Source of the DNA: Acidothermaceae bacterium
GTDB lineage: Bacteria > Actinomycetota > Actinomycetes > Acidothermales > Acidothermaceae
Assembly: GCA_025925185.1 (NCBI GenBank)
Contig: JAICLV010000016.1
Span: 1-23,697, forward strand
Length of the DNA: 23,697 bases
Direction: 5' to 3'
The position numbers and the translations under genes are program-made. Below are positions 1-6,996 of the stretch, piece after piece. The stretch's first letter is position 1, and each line of letters begins with the position of its first letter. Under the pieces are notes generated by a model. It ran no database searches. It had not been told where the DNA came from and saw only the letters and a list, made by a program, of their open reading frames with translations.

Positions 1-50
1 GCAGCCGGCTGTTAACCGGCAGGTTATAGGTTCGAGTCCTATCGCAGGAG
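1..50 (+). tRNA. tRNA-Asn (GUU), 5' part cut off by the window edge
   Basis: The anticodon arm is a 5-bp stem (GCCGG 4-8 with CCGGC 16-20) around a 7-base loop, with anticodon GTT at 11-13, which is Asn. A T-arm with TTCGAGT in its loop follows. The 3' acceptor strand CGCAGGA is at 43-49 with discriminator G at 50. CCA is not encoded (the next bases are CGTT), so it would be added after transcription. The 5' acceptor strand and D-arm lie outside the window. Confidence 0.9.
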
Positions 51-81
51 CGTTCGCTCTCGGCCGTAAGATCACCGCACC

Positions 82-158
82 GGGGCGGTAGCTCAGCCGG
101 TCAGAGCAGCGGACTCATAATCCGTCGGTCGTGGGTTCGAGGCCCACCCCCCCCACCA
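82..158 (+). tRNA. tRNA-Met (CAU), elongator type, with encoded CCA
   Basis: A full cloverleaf can be drawn. The acceptor strand is 82-88, TA follows at 89-90, and the D-arm is GCTC/GAGC. The anticodon stem is GCGGA/TCCGT around the loop CTCATAA (114-120), giving anticodon CAT. The T-arm is GTGGG/CCCAC (131-147), the 3' acceptor strand is 148-154, the discriminator is A155, and CCA is encoded at 156-158. The CTCATAA loop and overall pattern fit elongator tRNA-Met; a tRNA-Ile2 with lysidine at C34 shares this anticodon and is not fully excluded. The fifth acceptor pair is C86 opposite C150, a mismatch, because the 3' strand is seven Cs where CCGCCCC would be expected. It lies 31 bases after tRNA-Asn, so the two are probably co-transcribed. 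Confidence 0.88.
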
Positions 159-188
159 GCCCCACCAGCGAAAGCCCGGCGTCCGCGC

Positions 189-259
189 GTCGAGAGTTCA
201 CTTGCGGTCTGGTCGCGGTCGGCGAAGTCGACCGCAGCTGCACTCTCGACGAGTGCAGC
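189..259. other. Region able to form two alternative hairpins (possible structured RNA or terminator)
   Basis: Three inverted repeats overlap here. The outer one is GTCGAGAGT (189-197) with ACTCTCGAC (242-250), perfect over 9 bp. An inner one is TGCGGTC (203-209) with GACCGCA (230-236). A third, compact hairpin is GCTGCACTC (237-245) with GAGTGCAGC (251-259), a 9-bp stem with a 5-base loop. The compact hairpin uses the same bases as the outer arm, so the two folds exclude each other. The compact hairpin begins 22 bases past the stop of the minus-strand diguanylate cyclase gene and could be its terminator, though neither strand shows a U-tract. No coding sequence is seen in 159-281. Confidence 0.45.
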
Positions 260-281
260 CCGCCGGCATGCTCCAGCAAGC

Positions 282-1982
282 TCAGCCGGCGAAGACGGCG
301 TAGCGGTCCTTGCCGGCCGCCTTCGCGTCGTACAACGCGATGTCGGCGTTGCGCAGCAACTCCTCGCCCGCCTCGTCGCCGGTCTCGTAGCTTTGCCGGC
401 CTCGGGAGACGGGGACCCCGTCCGCGCTCGCGCCGGAGACCGCGACGCCGATGCTGGCGTTGACCCGCAGCGCCACCTCGGGCAGCTCGTCGAGCTGGTA
501 CGGCCGGTGCAAAGCGTCGAGCAGCCGCTCGGCAACCGCCGCGCCGCCGTCTGTCAGCGACGTGCCTTCGACGAGGACGACGAACTCGTCGCCGCCGATG
601 CGACCCGCGGTGTCGCTCGTGCGCAGACATCCGTTCAGGCGGGCCGCGACCGCGCGAAGCAAGGCGTCGCCGACCGCGTGACCGTAGGTGTCGTTGACGT
701 CTTTGAAGCTGTCGAGGTCGATGAACAGCACGGCCGCAGCGGTGCCGTTTCGCCTCGCCCGCTGGGCCAGCTGCCCGATGCGGTCCATGATCAACGCTCG
801 GTTCGGAAGGCCGGTCAGGTCGTCGTGGAGCGCGCGATGGCGCAGTTCCTCCGTCTGCTCGCGGACCAGTCGCAGCGCGCGACCGCGGCTACGCAGCAGC
901 ACCTGCAGCATTCCGAAGATCAACACACTGATCGCGACGCCGAGTGCGGCGACAACCGTGCCTTGCGCGTCGGGCGACGCGCCGCCGGTGAGGATGCGAC
1001 CGGTGACCTGCACCGACCAGGTGCCGCCGTCGCTGACGGGGACGGTGAGCGACGAGACCTTGCCCGTCAACCGCGTGCCGCTGGTGGCAAGCACGACCGG
1101 GTTCGCGACGTCGCCTCCGAGGACGGCGACGTGCATCTCAGGGTGTCCGGCTTGCGCGGCGGCGATGATGGCCCGACCGTCGAAGGTCGCGGCGACCCAG
1201 CCGAGGAGGTTGGCGCGTCGCTGGTCGACCGTCGTCGGCGCTTTGCCGCCGTCGTACACCGGCGCGAACGCGAACATCTCACCGGGATAGATGATCACCG
1301 GTGACGCCAGCGTCAGCTGGCCGGAGTCGCGGGCCGACGCGAGCGCTTTAGCTGTCGGCGACGTGCCATAGCCGGGAAGCGTCGCGGCGCAGTAGTCGAG
1401 GGTGGGTGGCAACTGGCCCGATGGGCCCAGCCACACGGCTAGCCGGGCCAGGCAGTACTCCGCTCGCTGCCCAGCTGGCACCACCGCGTACGCGCCGCTG
1501 ATCTTTAGCGCCTTCGTCTGATCATGGGTGACCGTGTCGACGAACTCCGGAAGTTGGCCGGCGGGCACCCGCCTCACGAAGCCGAAGCCGAGGCTGCCGG
1601 GATAACGGTCCCGCGCCGCGAGCTGCTCGAACCATGCGGCGTACTCGGTGTTGTCGAGGTCGGGATGAAGCGCGACCAGTGCCTGCTCCACCGTCGTCAG
1701 GTCGGTCTGCCGCAACAACGACGTCACCACGGACGACGCGACCGCCGAGGCGGTCGTCTTGAAAACCGCCGCGCGCTCGCGCGCGACGTCCGCGCGCCAG
1801 GTCAGGCCGGCGAACACGCTCGCGGCGCCGAGCACCACAAGCAGCAGGCAGCTCGTCGCCGTCCATAGCCGGTCGCGCGCCCGTTGCGACGATGGGTCGG
1901 CCACGTCGCGTGGTGAGTGTTGCGGCGACACACCTGCCCATCGGCCGCCGCGCGTCGAATCCAACCAGACCAGCGGTGTCAT
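282..1982 (-). CDS. Membrane-bound CHASE-GGDEF diguanylate cyclase
   Basis: A protein of 566 aa predicted to make cyclic di-GMP from two GTP. Its layout is a short cytoplasmic N-terminus, a transmembrane segment at about 41-61, and an extracytoplasmic CHASE-like sensor at about 65-330 (with GSLGFGFVRRVP at 129-140). A second transmembrane segment is at about 341-363, followed by a GGDEF domain at about 383-566. GGDEF is intact at 463-467, and an RxxD inhibitory site (R454, D457) sits five residues upstream, so product feedback is likely. No EAL or HD-GYP domain follows. About 25 extra residues (516-540) loop out before the LLRNADIALYDAK motif. The first ATG is taken as the start; GGTGAGGA abuts it, so spacing is poor and a start some residues further in is possible. 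It is divergent from the glucosaminidase gene. The ligand sensed is unknown. Confidence 0.9.
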   Translation of the reverse strand: MTPLVWLDSTRGGRWAGVSPQHSPRDVADPSSQRARDRLWTATSCLLLVVLGAASVFAGLTWRADVARERAAVFKTTASAVASSVVTSLLRQTDLTTVEQALVALHPDLDNTEYAAWFEQLAARDRYPGSLGFGFVRRVPAGQLPEFVDTVTHDQTKALKISGAYAVVPAGQRAEYCLARLAVWLGPSGQLPPTLDYCAATLPGYGTSPTAKALASARDSGQLTLASPVIIYPGEMFAFAPVYDGGKAPTTVDQRRANLLGWVAATFDGRAIIAAAQAGHPEMHVAVLGGDVANPVVLATSGTRLTGKVSSLTVPVSDGGTWSVQVTGRILTGGASPDAQGTVVAALGVAISVLIFGMLQVLLRSRGRALRLVREQTEELRHRALHDDLTGLPNRALIMDRIGQLAQRARRNGTAAAVLFIDLDSFKDVNDTYGHAVGDALLRAVAARLNGCLRTSDTAGRIGGDEFVVLVEGTSLTDGGAAVAERLLDALHRPYQLDELPEVALRVNASIGVAVSGASADGVPVSRGRQSYETGDEAGEELLRNADIALYDAKAAGKDRYAVFAG

Positions 1983-2020
1983 TCCTCACCAGCCAGGTCG
2001 AGCGCTACGATCGCCGCACG

Positions 2021-2044
2021 GTAGGAAGCCTTCTTTACAATCTT
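2021..2044 (+). promoter_or_regulatory. Candidate promoter and ROK operator upstream of csxA
   Basis: An AT-rich island in the 88-base gap between the diguanylate cyclase and the glucosaminidase. It contains the imperfect dyad GTAGGAAGCCTTCTTTAC (2021-2038), whose outer GTA/TAC and inner GAAG-C-CTTC pair. ACAATCTT follows at 2037-2044. The same ACAATCTT lies at 5973-5980 in front of the kinase gene. TACAAT (2036-2041) is also a good -10 hexamer, so part of the likeness may be promoter rather than operator. Assignment to the neighbouring ROK repressor is inference. Confidence 0.4.
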
Positions 2045-2070
2045 GCGCATCCTCACAGGGAGTTCGGATC

Positions 2071-4689
2071 ATGGCCGTCCCGTCGCGCGCGCTCGACCCT
2101 GGCACCTCGGCCACGATCGCCAGTTGGCAGGTCTGCTCGTCGGTCTCGGCGCCCGATGGCGCGACCGTCTCGCGGTCTGAGTTTCGCCCTGACGGCTGGC
2201 TCGACGCGCCCGCCCGTTCCACCGTGATGGCTGCGTTGCTGACCGCCGGTCGCTATCCCGACGTCCTGCGCTCAACGAACATGCGCGACCAAGTCGACGA
2301 GACGCAGTTCCAGGTGCCGTGGTGGTATCGCGCGCCGTTCACCGTCGGCCGTGGCGGACGAACGTTGGTGCGGGTCGACGGTGTGATGCACAAGGCGCAG
2401 CTGTGGGTGAACGGCGACCTGGTCGCCGACGTCGACGAGATAGCGGGCGCGTATCCCGTCAGCACATTCGACGTCACAACCCGAGTGCGGCCCGGCCTGA
2501 ATTGTCTGGCGTTGCTGGTCTTTCCGGGCCATCCGATGACCGATCTCTCGATCGGCTGGGTCGACTGGAACCCGCTGCCGCCCGACGCCAACATGGGCGT
2601 CTGGCGCGACGTCCACGTGATGCGCACCGGCGACGTCGGGCTGTTCGACGCACACGTGCGCACCACGTTGTCGGCCCATCGCGCCGACCTGCGAGTCACT
2701 GTCGACCTCGAGAACGCCTCGGACGACGCGCGCGTCGTCGTGGTGACCGGCGTGATCACTGGCGCGCGCGCGGCCGACGCGGCGGACCTCGTCTTCTCCG
2801 GAGCGATCTCCCTAGCGGCAGGGGAGCGGCGCGACCTTAGCTTTGACGTCGGCATCGACGATCCCGCGCTGTGGTGGCCGGTCGGGCAGGGAAAACAATC
2901 CATGTGCCGACTTCGGCTCGTGGCGACAATCGACAGCGTGATCTCGGACGTCGCGAGCGCGTCATTCGGCATCAGGGAGGTGACCAGCCGCATCGTTCAT
3001 GGCGGTGGTCGGCTGTTCAGTGTGAACGGCCGGCCGGTGCAGGTGCTCGGTGGCGGCTGGTGTCCGGACATCTTCTTGCGCCACGACGCGCGGCGGTTAC
3101 GCGACGAGCTCACCTATGTGGTGGAAATGGGCCTGAACGCGGTCCGGCTCGAAGGAAAGCTGGAGAATCCGGAGTTCTACGAGATCGCCGACGAACTGGG
3201 CGTCATGGTGCTGCCCGGCTGGGAATGCTGCGACAAGTGGGAGTCGCACGCGGGCACCGGCGGCGCCGCGTGGACCGAGCACGACTTCTCGGTCGCCCGC
3301 CGCTCGATGGCGAGCGAGGCGCGGTTGCTCCGCAACCACCCGTGCGTCATCGGCTTCATGATTGGCAGCGACTTCGCGCCGCCGGAGCGGCTGGCTGACG
3401 GCTACGTCGACGAGCTTGTGTCGGCCGGGTGGGATTTGCCGATCATCTCCTCTGGCTCGACCGATTGGAACAACGCGTGGGCGTCTGGTCCGAGCGACCT
3501 CGGCACCACCGGCACTCGCGCGGCCGGGCCGTCAGGCATGAAGATGTGGCCGTACGACTGGGTTCCGCCGGTCTATTGGTACGACACGAGAGTCGGCGCC
3601 GCGGTCGGGTTCGACAGCGAGTGCAGCGCCGGTCACTCCGTGCCGCGACTGCCGAGCTTGCGCAAGATGCTCTCGCCCGACGAACTCGACCGGCTGTGGC
3701 AGCAACCCCAAGCCCGGCAGTACCACGCGGCTCCGCCGTCGCCGTTCGACAATCTCGGAATCTTCGCCGACGCGCTCGCTAAGCGCTACGGCGAGATCTC
3801 CAGCCTGCGTGACTTCTTGCGCAAGGCGCAACTGGCGAACTATGAGATGGTGCGGGCGCAGTTCGAGGCCTACCGGAGCCGGTTCACGGCGGAGCAGCCG
3901 GCGACCGGCGTCATCTATTGGATGCTCAACACCGCGTGGCCGAGCCTGAACTGGCACCTGTACGACTACTACCTCGACCCGGCCGGCGCGTACTTTGGCG
4001 CCAAAAAGGCGAACGCGCCGGTGCATGCGCTGTACGACTACGCCACGCGCGAGGCCGTCGTCGTGAACGCGACGGCGGGTCGCGCCGGACCGCTGCACCT
4101 CGAAGTCGTCGTCCGCGACGTCAACGGCGCGGTGCTGTCTCAGCAGTCTCACGACATCGAGGCAATCGAGCCGCAGAGTGCTTACAGGGCAAGCAAGATC
4201 GAGGTGCCGAGCCAGGTCACGACAACGTACTTCGTCGAGTTCCAGATGACGGGCCCGGACGACGCGACGCCGTCGCGCAATGTCTACTGGCTGTCAACCG
4301 TCGACGACGTCGTCGACTGGGAGAAGACGTTCTGGCAGCACACCCCTCAGTCGACGTTCGCCGATTTCACGATGTTGCAAGAGGTTCCCGCTTCGACGCT
4401 GGAATTCGACGCGCGCACCGAGGTCGCTGGCCCGCAGTTCAGCACGCGCGTCACGGTGCGCAACGCGTCGCCCACGGGAACGCCGGCGGTCGGCGTGCAC
4501 GCCTCGGTGGTCTCGCTGGCCGATGGGGAGCCGGTCGCACCGATTCATTGGGACGACAACGACGTCACGCTGTTCGCTCACCAAGAGGCGACGTTGACCG
4601 CTCGGCACGCCGCCATCGACGTGCGAGTCGAGATCGACGCGTACAACGCCGCCGCCCCGGTGTCGGTTAGGGTCCGGCCTCAACGTTAG
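2071..4689 (+). CDS. csxA: Exo-beta-D-glucosaminidase (GH2, CsxA type), cytoplasmic
   Basis: A protein of 872 aa that should release single glucosamine units from the non-reducing end of chitosan oligosaccharides by a retaining mechanism. The GH2 layout is visible: an N-terminal sugar-binding domain (about 75-200, with GWVDWNPLPPDANMGVWRD), immunoglobulin-like domains, and the TIM barrel (about 310-640). The barrel contains LPGWECCDKW at 381-390 and the acid/base region IGSDFAPP, in which S433-D434 replaces the usual GH2 Asn-Glu. That replacement marks the exo-chitosanase subfamily. E517 in GFDSECSAG fits the nucleophile. The start is the ATG at 2071, 8 bases after CAGGGAG; the frame is open further upstream but without a ribosome site. 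There is no signal peptide, unlike the secreted Amycolatopsis CsxA, so it should act on imported sugars. Its 3' end overlaps the convergent ROK repressor gene by 23 bases. Family assignment is firm; the exact substrate is inferred. Confidence 0.88.
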   Translation: MAVPSRALDPGTSATIASWQVCSSVSAPDGATVSRSEFRPDGWLDAPARSTVMAALLTAGRYPDVLRSTNMRDQVDETQFQVPWWYRAPFTVGRGGRTLVRVDGVMHKAQLWVNGDLVADVDEIAGAYPVSTFDVTTRVRPGLNCLALLVFPGHPMTDLSIGWVDWNPLPPDANMGVWRDVHVMRTGDVGLFDAHVRTTLSAHRADLRVTVDLENASDDARVVVVTGVITGARAADAADLVFSGAISLAAGERRDLSFDVGIDDPALWWPVGQGKQSMCRLRLVATIDSVISDVASASFGIREVTSRIVHGGGRLFSVNGRPVQVLGGGWCPDIFLRHDARRLRDELTYVVEMGLNAVRLEGKLENPEFYEIADELGVMVLPGWECCDKWESHAGTGGAAWTEHDFSVARRSMASEARLLRNHPCVIGFMIGSDFAPPERLADGYVDELVSAGWDLPIISSGSTDWNNAWASGPSDLGTTGTRAAGPSGMKMWPYDWVPPVYWYDTRVGAAVGFDSECSAGHSVPRLPSLRKMLSPDELDRLWQQPQARQYHAAPPSPFDNLGIFADALAKRYGEISSLRDFLRKAQLANYEMVRAQFEAYRSRFTAEQPATGVIYWMLNTAWPSLNWHLYDYYLDPAGAYFGAKKANAPVHALYDYATREAVVVNATAGRAGPLHLEVVVRDVNGAVLSQQSHDIEAIEPQSAYRASKIEVPSQVTTTYFVEFQMTGPDDATPSRNVYWLSTVDDVVDWEKTFWQHTPQSTFADFTMLQEVPASTLEFDARTEVAGPQFSTRVTVRNASPTGTPAVGVHASVVSLADGEPVAPIHWDDNDVTLFAHQEATLTARHAAIDVRVEIDAYNAAAPVSVRVRPQR

Positions 4690-5887
4690 GCGCCGGGATG
4701 GCCGCCGTCACGAGTTCCCACGCCTGGTCGAGACCCGCGGCGAGACACCCGTCGACGACGGCGTCCGACCCCAAGGCGCTCACCTTGACCTCCGGCGTGA
4801 CCGGCGCGAGCTTCCGCAGCTGCTCGGTGACCGCGTCGATGAAGCCGGGCGCCTGTCCGATTCCGCCGCCGAGAACGATCAATTCGGGGTCGACCACGGT
4901 GATGACCGCGCAGATCGCTTTCGCGACCAGCAGCGCCTCTTCGTCGACTACCGCCGCGGCCGCCTCGTCGCCAGCCGCCGCGGCCGCGAAGACCTTTTGA
5001 GCGGACGTCGAGTTCCGCACGCCCGCTCGTTTTGCGGCCCGCACGACGGCGGCAGCGGACGCGGCCGCTTCGAAACTGCCGCGTTTGCGCGCGTCGGCGA
5101 CGTCGGCGCCGTGGCCTTCGGAGAACGGCAAGTAGCCGATCTCGCCCGCGGCGCCGTGCGAGCCGCGGTGGAGTTTGCCGGCCAACACGAGTCCCATGCC
5201 GATACCGGTGCCCACGGAGACGAAGGCGAAGTTCTCGACGTCGCGGCCGTGCCCGTGCGCGCGTTCGGCGAACGCCGCGACGTCGATGTCGTTCTCGACC
5301 ATCAGGTGGGCGCCGAACGCCTTGCGCAGTTGCGTCAATACGGAGCGAGACTCCCAACCGGGAAGGCTTCCGGCGAGCACCAGCGCGTCGCGGCGTGGGT
5401 CGTAAACGCCAGGACTGCCGATCACGGTCTGGGTGATCGCAGACTGCTCGACGCCAATTTCGGCCAGCAGGGATTGAGAAAGCACGATCAGTTCTTCGAC
5501 GAGGCGGTGGCCGTTGGTCGCCTTCGCCCGAGCCGACGACCGAGCCCTGGCGGTGCCGGTCATGTCGGCGATCGCGCCGCGGATGTACTGCCGGCCGACA
5601 TCGAGGCCGAGCACGAAGCCGGCCTCGGGCCTGACCTCGTACAAGATGGCCGCCGGCCCCGGTACGCCGGTGCGATGACCCGCGGCGCGCACGAGCCCCG
5701 CCCGCTCGATGTTGGCCAACGCCAACGACACGGTCGGCTTCGACAGTCCTGAGATACGCGCCAAGTCGGCGCGTGAGAGCGGGCCCGCGCGACGGATGTG
5801 ATCGAGCATGACCTGCTCGTTCATCGCCCTGATGAGCGCGGGGCGGGCAACCGATCGCCGGCCATGAACGCCGCTGACGACGGTCAC
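4667..5887 (-). CDS. ROK-family transcriptional repressor of the sugar island
   Basis: A protein of 406 aa. A winged helix-turn-helix occupies about residues 22-75 (LSRADLARISGLSKPTVSLA). A ROK sugar-binding domain follows, with LGLDVGRQ replacing the kinase DxGGTK loop, GSPGVYD, VSVGTGIGMGLVLAG, HGAAGEIGYLPF and a C-terminal LIVLGGGIG. The cysteine-rich ROK zinc motif (CxCGxxGC) after AGEIGY is absent. The GTG at 5887 is preferred as start because GGAGGT lies 4 bases upstream; a TTG four codons earlier is in frame but overlaps that site. The gene is divergent from the kinase-transporter operon and convergent with the glucosaminidase, which suits a local regulator responding to GlcN or a GlcN oligosaccharide. 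The effector is inferred. Confidence 0.87.
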   Translation of the reverse strand: MTVVSGVHGRRSVARPALIRAMNEQVMLDHIRRAGPLSRADLARISGLSKPTVSLALANIERAGLVRAAGHRTGVPGPAAILYEVRPEAGFVLGLDVGRQYIRGAIADMTGTARARSSARAKATNGHRLVEELIVLSQSLLAEIGVEQSAITQTVIGSPGVYDPRRDALVLAGSLPGWESRSVLTQLRKAFGAHLMVENDIDVAAFAERAHGHGRDVENFAFVSVGTGIGMGLVLAGKLHRGSHGAAGEIGYLPFSEGHGADVADARKRGSFEAAASAAAVVRAAKRAGVRNSTSAQKVFAAAAAGDEAAAAVVDEEALLVAKAICAVITVVDPELIVLGGGIGQAPGFIDAVTEQLRKLAPVTPEVKVSALGSDAVVDGCLAAGLDQAWELVTAAIPAPNVEAGP

Positions 5888-5938
5888 GCTGACCTCCAAA
5901 AGTTGGGCCGATCGTACTCAAGCCGTTACCTCGCGGTC

Positions 5939-5980
5939 TTGCGCCTGGCCGAATCAATAGGTTAGTTTCCTAACAATCTT
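5939..5980 (+). promoter_or_regulatory. Promoter and ROK-type operator of the kinase-transporter operon
   Basis: The 124-base divergent gap between repressor and kinase contains the dyad GTTAG-TTTC-CTAAC (5961-5974), perfect over 5-bp arms. It runs into ACAATCTT (5973-5980), a string shared with the csxA upstream region. A possible promoter is TTGCGC (5939-5944), 18 bases, then TAGTTT (5963-5968), so a repressor bound to the dyad would cover the -10 region. The AGTTTCCTAAC character resembles operators of ROK repressors in actinomycetes. The link to the adjacent repressor is inferred from position. Confidence 0.5.
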
Positions 5981-6011
5981 CGGCGGACGCCGCTCAGCAG
6001 GAAGGTTGCGC

Positions 6012-6944
6012 ATGACGCGCTTGCCGGTCGTCTTGGGGCTCGACTTCGGTGGCACGAAAATCGCCGTCGCGGTTTGCGATCTCGAAGGCACCCGCCTCGG
6101 CACGACCACCGTCGACAGCTTTCCGGACGACGGCGCGGCGGCCGCCATGGATCGCGCGGTCGCCGCTGGCCGCGCGTTGTTGGAAACGGCGGCGCCGCAA
6201 GGACTTCTCTGTGCGGTCGGCGCGGCGACGTTCGGAATCCCGTTCGACGACCGGGTCGAGTTGGCGCCGACGATCCCGGGTTGGGAAGACCTCGCGTTCG
6301 GGCGCGAGTTGAAGGCGGCGTTCCCCGGCGTGCCTGTCGAGTTGGCCACCGACGTCAAGGCCGCGGCGCAGGCGGAGGCACGCTGGGGGGCGCTCGCCGG
6401 GTCCGACCCGGGGCTGTACCTCAACCTCGGCACCGGCTTGGCTGCGGCGATCGTCGTCGGTGGCACGGTCGTCATCGGCGCCCATCGCGCAGCGGGGGAG
6501 ATCGGTTACAACGTGCGCGACGTGAGCGATGTCGGAGCGCCGCTCGCGCAACGCATCACGCTCGAAGACGTCGTGAGCGGCAAGGCGCTCGCCACGCTGG
6601 CGAGCACCGAGCTGCGTCGCCCCACCACCACGACGCAGTTGTTCGAACAGGCGGCGAGCGACCCCGTGGCGGCGGCGCTCGTCGATGAGTTCGTCCGCGA
6701 ACTCGCGATGCATGTCGTGAACCTCGCGGTCGCCGTCGACCCATCGCGAATTGTGGTGGGTGGCGGCATGGTGCGGTCGTGGGCTCGCCTCGCTCCCGGC
6801 CTGCGCAGCGCGCTGGACGTCGCGGTGCCGTTCCCGCCGGAACTGGTGACCGCGGAGTTCCCGTTCGACGCGCCTTTGATCGGAGCGTTGGCGATCGGCG
6901 TCGAAGCCGCCGGCGCCGTCCGCGGCGAGGAGGCGCTCGCATGA
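6012..6944 (+). CDS. ROK-family sugar kinase, probable glucosamine kinase
   Basis: A protein of 310 aa predicted to phosphorylate a hexose with ATP, here probably GlcN to GlcN-6-P. The phosphate-binding loop DFGGTK is at 11-16. The catalytic Asp is probably D114 in ATDVKAAAQAE, the second ATP motif is LNLGTGLAAAIVVGG (137-151), and HRAAGEIGY is at 158-166. The usual EIGH histidine is Tyr166 here, and the CxCGxxGCxE zinc motif is missing. The ATG at 6012 lies 6 bases after AGGAAGG (5999-6005); an in-frame TTG at 6006 would abut that site. This is the first gene of the transporter operon, with 52 bases to the next gene. A ROK kinase beside a glucosaminidase supports GlcN as substrate, but glucose or another hexose cannot be excluded from sequence. 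Confidence 0.85.
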   Translation: MTRLPVVLGLDFGGTKIAVAVCDLEGTRLGTTTVDSFPDDGAAAAMDRAVAAGRALLETAAPQGLLCAVGAATFGIPFDDRVELAPTIPGWEDLAFGRELKAAFPGVPVELATDVKAAAQAEARWGALAGSDPGLYLNLGTGLAAAIVVGGTVVIGAHRAAGEIGYNVRDVSDVGAPLAQRITLEDVVSGKALATLASTELRRPTTTTQLFEQAASDPVAAALVDEFVRELAMHVVNLAVAVDPSRIVVGGGMVRSWARLAPGLRSALDVAVPFPPELVTAEFPFDAPLIGALAIGVEAAGAVRGEEALA

Positions 6945-6950
6945 TTTCCC

Positions 6951-6969
6951 TTTTCTACCAACGAATCTT
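6951..6969 (+). promoter_or_regulatory. Possible third, weaker copy of the ROK operator motif
   Basis: In the 52-base gap before the binding-protein gene, TTTTCTACCAACGAATCTT resembles the TTTCCTAACAATCTT string before the kinase gene, with small insertions. It could let the repressor also act inside the operon. The match is imperfect and may be chance. Confidence 0.25.
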
Positions 6970-6996
6970 CCGGGCGAACAGTGAGAGGCAATCACG

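Noticed and set aside
82..158. tRNA-Met as an integration site for a mobile element
   Set aside because: No integrase, no second copy of the tRNA 3' end and no phage-like genes are seen in the window; CCCACCAG-like repeats just after it are too short.
1759..2070. In-frame upstream extension of the glucosaminidase (976 aa version)
   Set aside because: It overlaps the start of the diguanylate cyclase gene on the other strand, is Arg/Ser-rich, has no family likeness, and the ATG at 2071 has a good ribosome site.
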